A DNA stretch of 64,000 bases from Epidermidibacterium keratini (GTDB taxonomy: Bacteria; Actinomycetota; Actinomycetes; Mycobacteriales; Antricoccaceae), in contig NZ_CP047156.1 in assembly GCF_009834025.1 (NCBI RefSeq), positions 310,001 through 374,000 of the forward strand, written 5' to 3'. The number at the start of each line of letters is the position of its first letter. The first letter of the stretch is position 1. The notes beneath the pieces are model-generated. The model was not told where the DNA came from. It did no database searches and worked only from the letters and a program-made list of their open reading frames with translations. The position numbers were made by a program, and so were the translations under genes. Shown in pieces: positions 46,343 through 56,722 of this stretch.

Positions 46343-47686
46343 CTAGTCCTTCATGAAGTCCGGTACGTCGAGGTCGTCGTCGTACTCGTCGATCGGCAGC
46401 GGGCGTCGCGACGGCGCGGGACGCGAGGCCGGCATCGCCGGGCTCTGGGCCGGGGGCGCGGCCGTGCGGGCCGGCTCGGGCGCGCGCTGCGCCGGCCGCT
46501 CAGCGCCCTGCGTGTGCCGTGGCTCGCGAGCGGCGTCACGCGATACCGGCGCACCGCCATCACGTCCGTCTCGGACCGGCTCGTTGGTCACCGGCGGGCG
46601 TACGCCGCCGACCGGCTCCGGCTGCTTGCTCTCCGGCCCGCGCGGGCGCGAGGCGGCCGCCGACGAGGGCAGCGCGCCGGAGGCCGCAGGTGCAGCGCCG
46701 CGCGCGGCCTGGGCGCCGCCACGTCCATCCGGCGTCGTCGGGTCGACGTCGGTGAAGCCGGCCGCGATGACGGTGATGCGCACCTCGTCGCCGAGCGCGT
46801 CGTCGATCACCGCGCCGAAGATGATGTTGGCATCGGGGTGCGCCGCGTCGGAGATGATCGTCGCGGCCTCGTTGACCTCGAACAGGCCGAGGTCGCTGCC
46901 GCCGCACATCGACAGGATCACGCCCTGTGCGCCGTCCATGGATGCCTCGAGCAGCGGGCTGGCGATCGCCTGCTGCGCAGCGGTGACGGCACGGTTTTCC
47001 CCGCGCGCCGAGCCGATGCCCATGAGCGCCGAGCCGGCCCCGGACATGACCGACTTGACGTCGGCGAAGTCCAGGTTGATCAGACCCGGGGTGGTGATGA
47101 GGTCGGTGATGCCCTGCACGCCCGACAGCAGCACCTGGTCAGCCAGCCGGAAGGCGTCCATCATGCTGATGTTGCGATCGCCGAGCTGCAACAGCCGCTC
47201 GTTGGGGATCACGATGAGGGTGTCGCACTCGTTGCGCAGCTCCTGGATGCCGGCCTCGGCCTGCTGCGAGCGGCGCTTGCCCTCGAAGGTGAAGGGTCGA
47301 GTGACGACACCGATCGTCAGCGCGCCGAGCTTGCGGGCGATGCTGGCCACCACCGGAGCACCACCGGTGCCGGTGCCACCGCCCTCGCCCGCGGTCACGA
47401 AGACCATGTCCGAGCCCTTGAGGACCTCTTCGATCTCCTCGCGGTGATCTTCGGCCGCCGTGCGTCCGACCTCGGGGTTGGCACCCGCGCCGAGACCCTT
47501 GGTGGCCTCCCGGCCGACGTCGAGCTTGACGTCGGCATCGCTCATCAGCAGCGCCTGCGCATCGGTGTTGATCGCGATGAACTCGACACCCTTAAGGCCG
47601 ACCTCGATCATCCGGTTGACGGCGTTGACGCCGCCGCCGCCGACACCGACGACCTTGATCACGGCGAGGTAATTTGGGGAGGTCAT
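46343..47686 (-). CDS. ftsZ: Cell division GTPase FtsZ
   Basis: The tubulin-like protein that forms the division ring. The GTP-binding motif GGGTGTG is at residues 102-108, with [15 protein letters not shown], the NTDAQAL loop and the T7-loop [12 protein letters not shown] Pro/Ala/Arg-rich linker of about 120 residues leads to the conserved C-terminal peptide [11 protein letters not shown], the docking site for SepF and FtsW. The length of 447 is long because of the linker. The 218-nt gap upstream leaves room for its own promoter; the usual tight link to ftsQ is broken by two other genes. Confidence 0.97.
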   Translation of the reverse strand: MTSPNYLAVIKVVGVGGGGVNAVNRMIEVGLKGVEFIAINTDAQALLMSDADVKLDVGREATKGLGAGANPEVGRTAAEDHREEIEEVLKGSDMVFVTAGEGGGTGTGGAPVVASIARKLGALTIGVVTRPFTFEGKRRSQQAEAGIQELRNECDTLIVIPNERLLQLGDRNISMMDAFRLADQVLLSGVQGITDLITTPGLINLDFADVKSVMSGAGSALMGIGSARGENRAVTAAQQAIASPLLEASMDGAQGVILSMCGGSDLGLFEVNEAATIISDAAHPDANIIFGAVIDDALGDEVRITVIAAGFTDVDPTTPDGRGGAQAARGAAPAASGALPSSAAASRPRGPESKQPEPVGGVRPPVTNEPVRDGRDGGAPVSRDAAREPRHTQGAERPAQRAPEPARTAAPPAQSPAMPASRPAPSRRPLPIDEYDDDLDVPDFMKD

Positions 47687-47904
47687 ACGACCTTCCTTCC
47701 TGCTGGTTACCGGCTATTTTTGCTCGCTCTGTCGCTTGCGCGCCGCCCGACGGTGTCGAGTATAAACCTCAAGTAGAGGGTTATAGTTATGTCAACCTGG
47801 CGCTGGTATGAAAGGTAGGTGCCATACCGGCGTACACCGCGAAGGCGCGCCGACGACACGCCAAATTTCCGTGGCGCAATGACCTCGCGCGCCCGCTCGA
47901 GCGG

Positions 47905-48495
47905 CTAGCGGGGCTGGCGGCCCATGAGGTAGAACTCCTCGTTCGGACGGAGCCCGTTCCAGTGCGCGAGGCGGTTGCTCATCGCGAAGAACGCGGCGAT
48001 CGCGCCGACGTCGTACACGTCGTCCTCGCTCAGCCCGGCATCGCGCAGCCGCTGGTGGTCGGTCTCGCTCACCTCCGCCGGGCGGGTGGCAAGCTTCATC
48101 GCGACGTCCAGGATCGCCCGCTGCCGGTCATCGAGGTCGGCCTTGCGGTAGTCGATCGCGACCTGGTCGGCGATCGTGGGGTTCTTGGTGCGGATCCGCG
48201 CGATCGCCCCGTGCGCGACGACGCAGTAAAGGCAGTTGTTGTGCGCGCTGGTCGCGACCACGATCAGCTCGCGGTCGGCCTTGGTGAGGGTCTCGCTCTC
48301 GCGGTCCATGATCGAGTCGTGGAAGTCCAAGAACGCCCGGATCTCCTCTGGGCGACGCGCGATTCCACGGAAGACGTTGGGCAGGAAGCCGGACTTCTGC
48401 TGCACCTCTTCGATGCGCTCGCGGAGGTCATCGGGCAGCTCGTCCAAGTCGACCACGGGGAAGTTCGTGCTGATCTGGGGGTCGTGATGTGGCAT
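47905..48495 (-). CDS. AhpD-like peroxidase-related enzyme
   Basis: A 196-residue all-helical protein of the alkylhydroperoxidase D/carboxymuconolactone decarboxylase family, peroxidase-related subgroup. The redox motif ends NNCLYCVVAHG (Cys-x-x-Cys and a His three residues on). The N-terminal GFLPNVFRGIARRPEEI is typical of the subgroup. It probably reduces peroxides using thiols. ATG 48495 has AAAGGTC upstream. Its place between ftsQ and ftsZ is unusual; it probably travels with the nitroreductase next to it. Confidence 0.85.
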   Translation of the reverse strand: MPHHDPQISTNFPVVDLDELPDDLRERIEEVQQKSGFLPNVFRGIARRPEEIRAFLDFHDSIMDRESETLTKADRELIVVATSAHNNCLYCVVAHGAIARIRTKNPTIADQVAIDYRKADLDDRQRAILDVAMKLATRPAEVSETDHQRLRDAGLSEDDVYDVGAIAAFFAMSNRLAHWNGLRPNEEFYLMGRQPR

Positions 48496-48540
48496 GGGCT
48501 GACCTTTCGCGCGAGAGCCAGTGACGCGCCGGGACGCCCG

Positions 48541-49164
48541 TCACCGCGGTGACGCTGGCGGGCGCCACCTGCCCATGTGTATCACCTCGTCGCGGGGGCG
48601 CCGCGCTCGCCGTGACGATCCCCGGCTCCCGGCGTGCTGGCGATCGGCGTACCCGATGGCGAGTACACCGACCGGCGCCAGCGCCGAGGGCACATCGAAG
48701 GCGTCGCGCACCGCACCGACCCGCGCCGCGGGGATGCCGAAGAAGCAGGCCCCGAGCCCGGCATCAACCGCGGCCAGCAGCATCGAGTACGCCGCCATGC
48801 CGGCATCGACGTGCCAGAAGGGCGCGCTCCACGCGTCGGGATCCTGTGCGGCGCCGGACTTGTCGGCCTCGGCGTAGCGCATGCGGTATCGGGTCTCATC
48901 GGCGAGTACGACGACCAGCAGCGGCGCGCTCATCATGCCGCGCAGCCACCGATCCGGTGGGCCCGGCCGGGCCGTGACCTCCCAGAACGCGCGGCGCTCT
49001 GACTCGCCTTCTAGCACCAGCAGCTCGATGCCCTGGCTGAAACCGGCGGTCGGGGCGTGCCGAGCGACGTCCAGCAGCGTGTCCCGCGCGGACGGCGACA
49101 CGGGGCGCTCGGGATCAAACGCCCGCACCATCGCCCGCCGCGCGACGACCTCAGAGAACTCCAC
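48541..49164 (-). CDS. Nitroreductase-family flavoprotein
   Basis: A 207-residue FMN-binding oxidoreductase of the nitroreductase fold: MEFSEVVARRAMVRAFDPERPV with the FMN phosphate-binding Arg residues, RHAPTAGFSQG, and the C-terminal LAAVDAGLGACFFGIP. It would use NAD(P)H to reduce quinones or nitro compounds; the real substrate is unknown. GTG 49164 starts 5 nt after the ftsQ stop with no ribosome site, so it is likely made by translational coupling. Its C-terminal tail is Arg-rich. Confidence 0.82.
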   Translation of the reverse strand: MEFSEVVARRAMVRAFDPERPVSPSARDTLLDVARHAPTAGFSQGIELLVLEGESERRAFWEVTARPGPPDRWLRGMMSAPLLVVVLADETRYRMRYAEADKSGAAQDPDAWSAPFWHVDAGMAAYSMLLAAVDAGLGACFFGIPAARVGAVRDAFDVPSALAPVGVLAIGYADRQHAGSRGSSRRARRPRDEVIHMGRWRPPASPR

Positions 49165-49169
49165 GCCGG

Positions 49170-50114
49170 CTACTTGATCACGATCGCCTGTGGGCTGGAG
49201 ATGTCAAACTCGCTGCCGGGGTGCTCGAGTACGCCGGGCAGCATCGTCAGCTTGTCTTGCATGCGGCTGGAGTCGCCCCAGATCACGACCCGTCCGTCGC
49301 TCAGCTGCAGCGTGACCTCGCCGGCCGACGGCGCGCTGACCGCGCTGACCAGCTCGCGCACGTCGTCGCTCAGCCCGGCGATCACTGTGACCGCCTCGCG
49401 GGTGGCCAGGCTCTGCGGCGAGGGGTCCTTGACCTCCAGCGGCAGCAGCGTAGGTAGCTCATCGGGGTAGTCACTCGCCGCGAGGTACGGCGTACCGGTG
49501 TCGTCGATCAGCCACGGCGCGCCATCTCGCGTCACGGTCGCGACCGGGGTGCGCTCGGCGATGGTGACCACGAGCGTGCTCGGCCAGGAGCGGCGTACTT
49601 CGGCCGACTTCACCGGCGGCAGCTGCTGCTCGATCGTGCTCGCGACGGACTGGAGGTCGACGCTGGCGAGCGCGTCGTTGGGTCCGAGCCCGACGATCTG
49701 CTCGACCTCACTCGAGTCGACGAGCGCGGTGCCCTCGATCTTGATGTCGCGGACGCCAAACAGCGAGGAGAAGTAGACCAGCCAGCCGCCGATTCCGACG
49801 AGCAGTACGCCGACCAGCCCGAGCACCAACCACCGCCGGGACCTCAGCCGAGGCATCCGCGGCGAGGTGCGCGACGAGCGAGCCGCAGACGATCCCGAAC
49901 GCCGCGAGCTCCCGGCAGCTGCCCGTGAGCCGGCACCTGCCCGCGAGCGCGACGATCCGGCGCCGGATGCGCGCGTGCGCGAGGAGCCCGGCTTTGCGGC
50001 AGTGCGGGTCGGAGCCGAGCGCGCGGCAGATCGAGTCCGAGTCGTCTTCGTATCGGTAGCTGAGCCCTTGCGTGCGCCACCTCGCGGCGTCTGCGGGCGT
50101 CCTCGAGTCGCCAT
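49170..50114 (-). CDS. ftsQ: Cell division protein FtsQ
   Basis: A single-pass protein of the FtsQ-FtsL-FtsB divisome subcomplex. The first about 90 residues are a cytoplasmic Ser/Arg/Ala-rich, strongly basic tail; the helix is about 94-116; then comes the POTRA domain (FGVRDIKIEGTALVDSSEV) and the FtsQ beta domain (RSWPSTLVVTIAERTPVA). The length of 314 is normal for actinobacteria. It overlaps murC by 1 nt. Confidence 0.95.
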   Translation of the reverse strand: MATRGRPQTPRGGARKGSATDTKTTRTRSAARSAPTRTAAKPGSSRTRASGAGSSRSRAGAGSRAAAGSSRRSGSSAARSSRTSPRMPRLRSRRWLVLGLVGVLLVGIGGWLVYFSSLFGVRDIKIEGTALVDSSEVEQIVGLGPNDALASVDLQSVASTIEQQLPPVKSAEVRRSWPSTLVVTIAERTPVATVTRDGAPWLIDDTGTPYLAASDYPDELPTLLPLEVKDPSPQSLATREAVTVIAGLSDDVRELVSAVSAPSAGEVTLQLSDGRVVIWGDSSRMQDKLTMLPGVLEHPGSEFDISSPQAIVIK

Positions 50115-51544
50115 CAGCGCGCCCGCAGCAGCTCGAGCACGAGCGGGCCGATGTCGGTGACGTCACCGGCGCCGACCGTCATCACGACGTCGCCAGGCTG
50201 GGCCAGCTCAACGATTCGGGCCGGGGCGGCGCTCCACTGCGGCTCGAAGACGACGGGCCTGCCCGCGGGCACCTGATCGCTGATCAGCGCACCGGTCACC
50301 TCGGGGTCAGGGTCTTCGCGGGCGGCGTACACGTCCATCACCACGACCGCGTCGGCAAGCCCGAGCGCCTCGCCAAACTCGCGGGCAAATGCCTTGGTGC
50401 GTGAGAAAAGATGCGGCTGGAACGCCACGACCAATCGGCCCTCACCGGCCACTGCACGAGCGGCCGCGAGCTGCGCGCGGACCTCGGTCGGGTGGTGGGC
50501 GTAGTCGTCGAAGACCCGCACTCCCCCGGCCTCGCCACGCAGCTCCATGCGGCGCCCGACGCCGCCAAACGTCGCCAGGCCCGATGCCAGGCAGTCGGCG
50601 GCGTACCCGAGCTCGATGCCGGTGGCGAGTACGGCGGCGGAGTTGAGTGCCATGTGGTGTCCGGTGGCGGCGGTGCGCACCTGCATGCCCTCGAGCCCCA
50701 GCCCGTCGGCGCGGTAGGTCGTGCCGTCGGCGCCGACCGAGATCTCGCTAAGTCGCAGGTCGGCCTCGGCCGACTCGCCGTAGCTGATCACGCGCACGCC
50801 GCGAGCCGCGGCTCGCCCTGCGACGTCGCGGGTCGGCTCGTCGTCACCGCAGACGACGAGGAATCCGTCGCCGCGCACGGTGTCGGTGAAGCGCTCGAAC
50901 GCGGCGAGTACGCCGTCGAAGTCGCCGTAGTTGTCGAGGTGGTCGGCCTCGATGTTGGTGATGATCCCGGCGTACGGCTCGAGCAGCAGGAAGGAGCCGT
51001 CGCTCTCGTCGGCCTCGACGGCGAAGACGTCGCCACGGCCGTGGTGCGCTCCGCTGCCGCTGACGGTCAACGCCCCGCCGATCGCGAACGACGGATCAGC
51101 GTCGCAGGCATCGAGCGCGCTCACCAGCATCGAGGTCGTCGAGGTCTTGCCGTGAGTGCCGGCGACCGCAACGCCGCGCTGCTGGCTCATCACCGAGGCG
51201 AGGGCCTGCACCCGCGGCAGGATCAACAGCCCGCGAGAGAGCGCGACCTGAAGCTCGGGGTTGCTCTCGCGGATCGCCGAGGAGACCACGACGGTCTGCA
51301 CCTGATCGCCGACATGCGCCGCGTCATGCCCGACAAAGCAGGTGGCACCGGCGGCACGCAGACCGGCCAGCACCGCCGACTCGCGGGCATCCGAGCCCGA
51401 GACCGGCACGCCGAGCGCGAGCATGACATGCGCGATCGCGCTCATCCCCGCGCCACCGATGCCGATGAAGTGCACGGCCCCGAGCTCGTCCGGGCGGCGG
51501 GTGACGCCCGGCTCGGCGTACGCCGGCAGCACCGGATCGCTCAT
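50114..51544 (-). CDS. murC: UDP-N-acetylmuramate-L-alanine ligase
   Basis: MurC adds the first amino acid, L-alanine, to UDP-MurNAc. The ATP loop GTHGKTST is at residues 129-136, with HFIGIGGAGMSAIA at the N-terminus, EADESDGSFLLL, NIEADHLDNY and the third-domain DDYAHHPTEV. The length of 476 is normal. It overlaps murG by 4 nt. Confidence 0.97.
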   Translation of the reverse strand: MSDPVLPAYAEPGVTRRPDELGAVHFIGIGGAGMSAIAHVMLALGVPVSGSDARESAVLAGLRAAGATCFVGHDAAHVGDQVQTVVVSSAIRESNPELQVALSRGLLILPRVQALASVMSQQRGVAVAGTHGKTSTTSMLVSALDACDADPSFAIGGALTVSGSGAHHGRGDVFAVEADESDGSFLLLEPYAGIITNIEADHLDNYGDFDGVLAAFERFTDTVRGDGFLVVCGDDEPTRDVAGRAAARGVRVISYGESAEADLRLSEISVGADGTTYRADGLGLEGMQVRTAATGHHMALNSAAVLATGIELGYAADCLASGLATFGGVGRRMELRGEAGGVRVFDDYAHHPTEVRAQLAAARAVAGEGRLVVAFQPHLFSRTKAFAREFGEALGLADAVVVMDVYAAREDPDPEVTGALISDQVPAGRPVVFEPQWSAAPARIVELAQPGDVVMTVGAGDVTDIGPLVLELLRAR

Positions 51545-52626
51545 CGCGCCACCTCCAGCACGCGCCTGGCCAGCACGTCGGCAGCCTCGGCATGGCCACC
51601 GGCACGCGCGCCGGCCGCCATCGCGGCCAGCCGCGTGGGGTCGGTGAGGATCGGCGGGAGCTCATCGGCGATCAGATCACCGGTGAGCGCGGCATTGTCG
51701 ACGATCAGCCCGCCGCCGGCGGCCACGATCGGCTCGGCGTTGCGGCGCTGCTCGCCGTTACCGTGCGGCAGCGGCACATACATCGCCGGCAGCCCGACGG
51801 CAGAGACCTCGGCGACCGTGCCCATGCCCGAGCGGCACAGCACGAAGTCGGCCGCGGCGTAGGCCAGGTCCATGCGGTCGATATAGGGCCAGGCGACATA
51901 GCGCGGGCCGCTGGAGTACGCCGGCGCGTCGACCTGGTTTTTGCGGCCAAAGCCGTGCAGTACGGCGATCCCGGCGTTGTGCAGCCGGTCAGCAGCGGCC
52001 AGGATGGCCTCGTTGATCCGCTGCGCGCCCTGAGATCCGCCATATACCAGCAATGTCGGGTCTGACTCGCGCAGCCCAAAGTGCGCCCGTGCTTCAGAGC
52101 GCAGCGCCGCTCGGTCGAGCGCGGCGATGGATGCACGGATCGGCATACCGGTGACCTCGCCACCGGGCAGCGCGGAGGCCGGTGTGGCCTGGGCGATCAC
52201 CGCGGCCCAGCGCGCGCCGACCTTGTTGGCGATGCCCGGCGTCGCATTGGCTTCGTGGACGACGATCGGCACCTTCAGGCTGCGCGCGGCCAGGTAGCTC
52301 GGCAGTGCGGCGTACCCGCCAAAGCCGACGACGGCCGCGGCGTCCACCCGCTTCAGGATCGCCTTGGCCTGCGATCGAGCCCGGCGCAGCCGCATCGGCA
52401 AGGCCACCAGATCAAGCGATGGCTTGCGCGGCAGCGGCACGGCCGCGACCACCTCGAGGTCGTAGCCACGTTCGGGCACCAACGTGGTCTCCAGGCCGCC
52501 GGCCGAGCCGACACACGTGATGCCGATCCCCGGCTCAAGGCGCTGCAGGGCGGCGGCCGTGGCCAGCATCGGCTCGATGTGCCCGGCGGTGCCGCCGCCG
52601 GTCAGCACGATATGCCTGCTCAGCAC
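51541..52626 (-). CDS. murG: Undecaprenyldiphospho-muramoylpentapeptide N-acetylglucosaminyltransferase
   Basis: MurG makes lipid II from lipid I at the inner face of the membrane. Motifs are VLTGGGTAGHIEPMLA, VVGFGGYAALPSYLAA, HEANATPGIANK, VYGGSQGAQRIN and CRSGMGTVAEVSAVGLPAMYVPLPHGNGEQ-type donor site. GTG 52626 with GGAGG 7 nt upstream is chosen, giving 361 residues. It is separated from ftsW by 61 nt. Confidence 0.96.
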   Translation of the reverse strand: MLSRHIVLTGGGTAGHIEPMLATAAALQRLEPGIGITCVGSAGGLETTLVPERGYDLEVVAAVPLPRKPSLDLVALPMRLRRARSQAKAILKRVDAAAVVGFGGYAALPSYLAARSLKVPIVVHEANATPGIANKVGARWAAVIAQATPASALPGGEVTGMPIRASIAALDRAALRSEARAHFGLRESDPTLLVYGGSQGAQRINEAILAAADRLHNAGIAVLHGFGRKNQVDAPAYSSGPRYVAWPYIDRMDLAYAAADFVLCRSGMGTVAEVSAVGLPAMYVPLPHGNGEQRRNAEPIVAAGGGLIVDNAALTGDLIADELPPILTDPTRLAAMAAGARAGGHAEAADVLARRVLEVAR

Positions 52627-52687
52627 TTGCCCACCTCCACGACGACCCGCATCCAAGGCACGTGACTCACGCTCTCGATGCGCTCAC

Positions 52688-54184
52688 TCATGAAGCTCTA
52701 CGTCCCTTCGTGCTTCGTCCCTTCGCGCCCGATTGCGATGTGCGAGCCGCCGGTCGGCGTCGCGGCGGTGCGCTGCGTGCCGGTGCGCGGCGCTGCGATG
52801 AGCCCGACCGCGCCGAGGTGGTCTTCTTGGCCGGGGTACGCCGGGCAGTGGACGGCGAGGTGCGCCTCGGTGCCGGCTCGCGCCCCATCGTGACCGTCGG
52901 GCTGGCCGGCACGGGCAGCGACAGCAGTCTGCCGAACCGGCGCCGGCGGGTCTGCAGGTAGCGGACAGCGGCCGGCTCATGCCGCGCACAGCTCGCCAGC
53001 ACGCCCATCGCAAACATGGTCACCACGAGCGAGGTGCCGCCGGAGGAGATCAACGGCAAAGTGATGCCGGTGACCGGCAGCAGACCGACGACGTACCCGA
53101 CGTTGATCAGCGCCTGCGCGCACAGCCACACCACGGTCGCCGAGGAGACCAGGCGGATAAACAGATCCGAGGTGCGGTGCGCGATGCGCATGCCGGTGTA
53201 GGCAAGCGCCACGAACAGGGCCAGCACGGTCAGCGCCCCGACCATCCCCAGCTCTTCGCCGATGATCGCGAAAATGTAGTCGGAGTGGCTGTTAGGCAGC
53301 GCGCCCCACTTCGTGCGGCTGTTGCCGAGACCGACGCCAAACAGACCGCCGGTGCCGAGTGCGTAGAAGCCCTGCAGCGCTTGGTGTCCGGCGCCCTCGG
53401 GATCTGACCACGGGTTCAAGAACGACGTCACTCGGGTCAACCGGAAGCCCTGGCTGGCAATCGCGATGACTCCGACGCAGACCGCGCCGATGCCCAACAG
53501 CCCGAAGAGCCGCATCGGCGTACCCACGACCCACAACAGCGCCAAGAAGATGATCAGGTAGACGACGGTGGTGTGCAGGTCGGGTTCGATCACGATGAGC
53601 CCGGCGAGGATCGCCAAGCCGGGCAGGATCGGCTTGAGCAGCCCGCCCCAGGTGTCGAGCAGCTTCTTGCGCTGCACCAGCACGTGCGCGCCCCAGATCA
53701 AGAACGCGACCTTGCCGAACTCTGAGGGCTGAAACAGCGTGATCCCGAGGTCAAACCAGCGGCGGGCGCCGTAGATCTCGACGCCGATGCCTGGTACGAG
53801 CACCAGCGCCAGCAGCACCATCGAGACGATCATCATCATCGGCGACAGCCGCCGCAGCGTCTGCAGCCGCATCCGCAGGGCTACGACCAGCGCGGCGATG
53901 CCCATGCCGACGAAGATCAGCTGGCGGGTGAAGAGGTAGTACGGCGAGCCGAAGGTGACCATCGAGTCCACGGCTGAGGCCGACGCCATCATCACCAGTC
54001 CGAAGGCGACGAGGGCCGCGGTCAGCATCAGGACCAGGTAGAACGAGGCAAGTGGTTTGCGAAGGAAGCCACGCACCTCGCTGACGCGGGCGCTCGCGCC
54101 CGCTCGTGCCTGGGCTCCGGTGCGGCGTAGGGCGGCGGGATCGAGGCGGCTCCAGGCGGATCGGGTGCCTGCCTTGTTGGCCAT
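52688..54184 (-). CDS. ftsW: SEDS-family peptidoglycan polymerase FtsW
   Basis: FtsW is the septal glycan polymerase that works with the class B PBP FtsI. Ten helices are seen, starting about residue 48, with RRWFDLGITLFQPSEFGKVA, the catalytic Asp region IVIEPDLHTTVVYL, GVGLGNSRTKWGALPNSHSDYIFAIIGEELG and the C-terminal GITLPLISSGGTSLV. A basic tail of about 80 residues (RRTPAKKTTSARSG) follows the last helix. The length of 498 is typical for actinobacteria. Confidence 0.96.
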   Translation of the reverse strand: MANKAGTRSAWSRLDPAALRRTGAQARAGASARVSEVRGFLRKPLASFYLVLMLTAALVAFGLVMMASASAVDSMVTFGSPYYLFTRQLIFVGMGIAALVVALRMRLQTLRRLSPMMMIVSMVLLALVLVPGIGVEIYGARRWFDLGITLFQPSEFGKVAFLIWGAHVLVQRKKLLDTWGGLLKPILPGLAILAGLIVIEPDLHTTVVYLIIFLALLWVVGTPMRLFGLLGIGAVCVGVIAIASQGFRLTRVTSFLNPWSDPEGAGHQALQGFYALGTGGLFGVGLGNSRTKWGALPNSHSDYIFAIIGEELGMVGALTVLALFVALAYTGMRIAHRTSDLFIRLVSSATVVWLCAQALINVGYVVGLLPVTGITLPLISSGGTSLVVTMFAMGVLASCARHEPAAVRYLQTRRRRFGRLLSLPVPASPTVTMGREPAPRRTSPSTARRTPAKKTTSARSGSSQRRAPARSAPPRRRPAARTSQSGAKGRSTKGRRAS

Positions 54185-54196
54185 GATCCTCCCGTT

Positions 54197-55633
54197 CTAG
54201 CTGCCGCCTTCGGCAACCCGGCGGGCCGCCCGCGCAAACACGTCACCGCGCTGCGCGTAGTCGTCGAACATGTCCATGGACGCAGCGGCCGGAGCCATCA
54301 GCACGGTCACCGAGCCTGAGGTCGGCGCGGTGAGCGCAAGCTGACGCGCGGCGTCAACCGCCTCGTCCATGCCTCTATGGTCGGCCACCGGCACGTCGAT
54401 CACCGGGACATTCGGCGCGTGTCGGCGCATTGCCTCGGCCAGCACCGCGCGGTCTCGTCCGATGAGTACGACGCCGCGTAACCGCGGAGCGGCCTGCTCG
54501 ATCAGACCGCCGAAATCACCGGCGACGGCCCCTTTGAGCAGTCCCCCGGCGATCCACACGACGTCGTCGTAGGACGACAGCGAAGCGGCGGTCGCGTGCG
54601 CGTTGGTGGCCTTGCTGTCGTTGACGTAGCCGATGCGCCGGCCATCGGGCGCGGTCTCGGTGACGACCAGCACGTTGCGGTGCGCGCCGGGTGCGTAGTC
54701 GCGCAGTCCCTGAGCGATCTGCTCTGCGCTCAGGCCCACGGTCCGTGCGAGCGCGGCGGCGGCGAGGGCGTTGGCGACGTTGTGCGGCCCGGTCGGGCGC
54801 ACCTCGGCGGTCTCGATGATCCGCTCGGCGCCGTCGCGGGCAAACCGGGTGCGATCGAGCAGCCAGCCGCCCGCGACGCCGAGCTGACCCGGCTGCGGTT
54901 CGGCAAGGGTAAACGGGAGCAGCCGGTCGGCATCGGCGTACTGCGCCGCCAGCGACATCACGTGGGCATCGTCGGCGTTGCACACCGCCAGCGACTCGCC
55001 GCGGCCCCAGATGCGCGCCTTGTCCGCGGCGTAGGCATCGAGGCTGCCATGCCAGTCAAGGTGGTCGGCGGCGATGTTGAGCAGTGCACCAGCCGCCGGG
55101 GCGACCGAGGGCGCCCAGTGCAGCTGGAAGCTGGACAGCTCGACGGCGAAGATCTCGTATGCCGCATCGTCACCGGTCACCGCGTCGATGACCGGGGGCC
55201 CGACATTGCCGACCTCGGCGGCACTGAACCCACCGGCGCGCAGGATCGCGGTGAGCATGCCGACCGCGGTGGTCTTGCCGTTGGTGCCGGTGATCGCCAG
55301 CCACGGCACGGAGTGATCGCGCAGCGCCCAGGCCAGCTCGACCTCGCCGACGACACGGATGCCGCGCTCCAGCGCATCGGCCAGCAGTGGCACGGTCGGT
55401 GCCCAGCCGGGCGAGGTGACGACCAGCGAGATGCCCTGCGGCATCTCGCGCAGGTCACCGGCGTACTGCACGCCCAGTTCGCGCAGCTCGCTGCTGACGG
55501 CATCGGGGCGCTGGTCGGCCAGCTGCACGAGCGCGCCTTGGCGAGCCAGGGCGCGGGCGACGGCGGTGCCAGAGCGCCCGCCGCCGGCGACAAGCACGTG
55601 GGCGCCGCGCAGCGCGGCGGGGTCGATGGACAC
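54197..55633 (-). CDS. murD: UDP-N-acetylmuramoyl-L-alanine-D-glutamate ligase
   Basis: MurD adds D-glutamate to UDP-MurNAc-L-Ala. The N-terminal Rossmann part starts VLVAGGGRSGTAVARAL. The ATP loop reads AITGTNGKTTAVGML, with ELSSFQLHW and NIAADHLDWHGSL as the family's central motifs and NDSKATNAHAT as the third-domain site. The length of 478 is normal. It lies 9 nt after mraY and 12 nt before ftsW. Confidence 0.97.
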   Translation of the reverse strand: MSIDPAALRGAHVLVAGGGRSGTAVARALARQGALVQLADQRPDAVSSELRELGVQYAGDLREMPQGISLVVTSPGWAPTVPLLADALERGIRVVGEVELAWALRDHSVPWLAITGTNGKTTAVGMLTAILRAGGFSAAEVGNVGPPVIDAVTGDDAAYEIFAVELSSFQLHWAPSVAPAAGALLNIAADHLDWHGSLDAYAADKARIWGRGESLAVCNADDAHVMSLAAQYADADRLLPFTLAEPQPGQLGVAGGWLLDRTRFARDGAERIIETAEVRPTGPHNVANALAAAALARTVGLSAEQIAQGLRDYAPGAHRNVLVVTETAPDGRRIGYVNDSKATNAHATAASLSSYDDVVWIAGGLLKGAVAGDFGGLIEQAAPRLRGVVLIGRDRAVLAEAMRRHAPNVPVIDVPVADHRGMDEAVDAARQLALTAPTSGSVTVLMAPAAASMDMFDDYAQRGDVFARAARRVAEGGS

Positions 55634-55642
55634 AGCTATCCC

Positions 55643-56722
55643 CTACTGCAACGTGGCGCGGCCGAGCCAGTCGGCATAGAAGATGCCAAGACCGAGCGCC
55701 ACCGCGGCACCGGTGACGATCCAGAATCGGACCACCACGGTCATCTCGGTCCAGCCGGCTAGCTCGAAGTGGTGATGTAACGGCGCCATGCGGAAGATAC
55801 GTCTGCCGGTGGCCTTGAAGAATGCGACCTGCAGCGCGACCGACAAGGTGACGGCGACGAAGAGCGCGCCGAGCACAAACAGCAGCAGCTCGGTGCGGCT
55901 GATGATCGCGAAGCCCGCCATCCCGCCGCCGAGCGCGAGCGAGCCGGTATCGCCCATGTAGATGCGGGCCGGGTTGGCGTTCCACCACAGGAACCCGAAG
56001 CAGGCGCCCATCATCGCGGCGGCCAGCAGCGCAAGGTCGAGCGGGTCGCGGACCGGGTAGCAGCCCTCGACCTGCGAGCGCAGGCACTGGTGGTTGAACT
56101 GCCAGAAACTGATGACGGTGTAGGCGCCGAAGACCATCGTCGAGGCGCCGGCGGCCAGCCCGTCGAGGCCGTCGGTCAGGTTGGTGGCGTTGGAGAAGCC
56201 GCTGATAAACAGGACCGCGAAGACGACGAAGCCGATGGAGCCGAGGCTGAGTACGGCGATGTCGCGCACGAACGACAAGGTGACCGCCGCGGGTGCGGTC
56301 CCGGCCGTCTTGAAGTTCAGCGCCATGACCGCGAAGCTGATCGAGACAAACAGCTGCCCGACGAGCTTGGCCGTCTTGTTGAGCCCAAGGCTGCGCTGCT
56401 TGGCGATCTTGATGTAGTCGTCGAGGAAGCCGACCAGCCCGAGCCCGACAAACAGGTAGAGCACGAGCAGCCCGGAGACCGACGGCTGGCTGCCAAACTG
56501 GGTCCAGGAGATCAGGTGCGCGCCGAAGTAGCCGAGCACCGTCGCGGCAACGATGACCAGTCCGCCCATGGTCGGGGTGCCCTGCTTGACCAGGTGGGTC
56601 TGCGGTCCGTCATCGCGCACCTGCTGGCCGTATGCGCGCCGGCGCAGGTAGCGGATCAGCAGCGGCGTGAGCAACAGCGAGGTGATCAACGCGATGGTCG
56701 CGCCGAACAGGATCGACCTCAT
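55643..56722 (-). CDS. mraY: Phospho-N-acetylmuramoyl-pentapeptide transferase
   Basis: MraY moves phospho-MurNAc-pentapeptide to undecaprenyl phosphate, forming lipid I. It is a ten-helix membrane enzyme with [18 protein letters not shown] (metal Asp pair), [25 protein letters not shown] and the HHHFELAGW histidine motif. The length of 359 is normal. Its gene begins 103 nt after murE; murF, which usually fills that gap, is not there. Confidence 0.97.
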   Translation of the reverse strand: MRSILFGATIALITSLLLTPLLIRYLRRRAYGQQVRDDGPQTHLVKQGTPTMGGLVIVAATVLGYFGAHLISWTQFGSQPSVSGLLVLYLFVGLGLVGFLDDYIKIAKQRSLGLNKTAKLVGQLFVSISFAVMALNFKTAGTAPAAVTLSFVRDIAVLSLGSIGFVVFAVLFISGFSNATNLTDGLDGLAAGASTMVFGAYTVISFWQFNHQCLRSQVEGCYPVRDPLDLALLAAAMMGACFGFLWWNANPARIYMGDTGSLALGGGMAGFAIISRTELLLFVLGALFVAVTLSVALQVAFFKATGRRIFRMAPLHHHFELAGWTEMTVVVRFWIVTGAAVALGLGIFYADWLGRATLQ

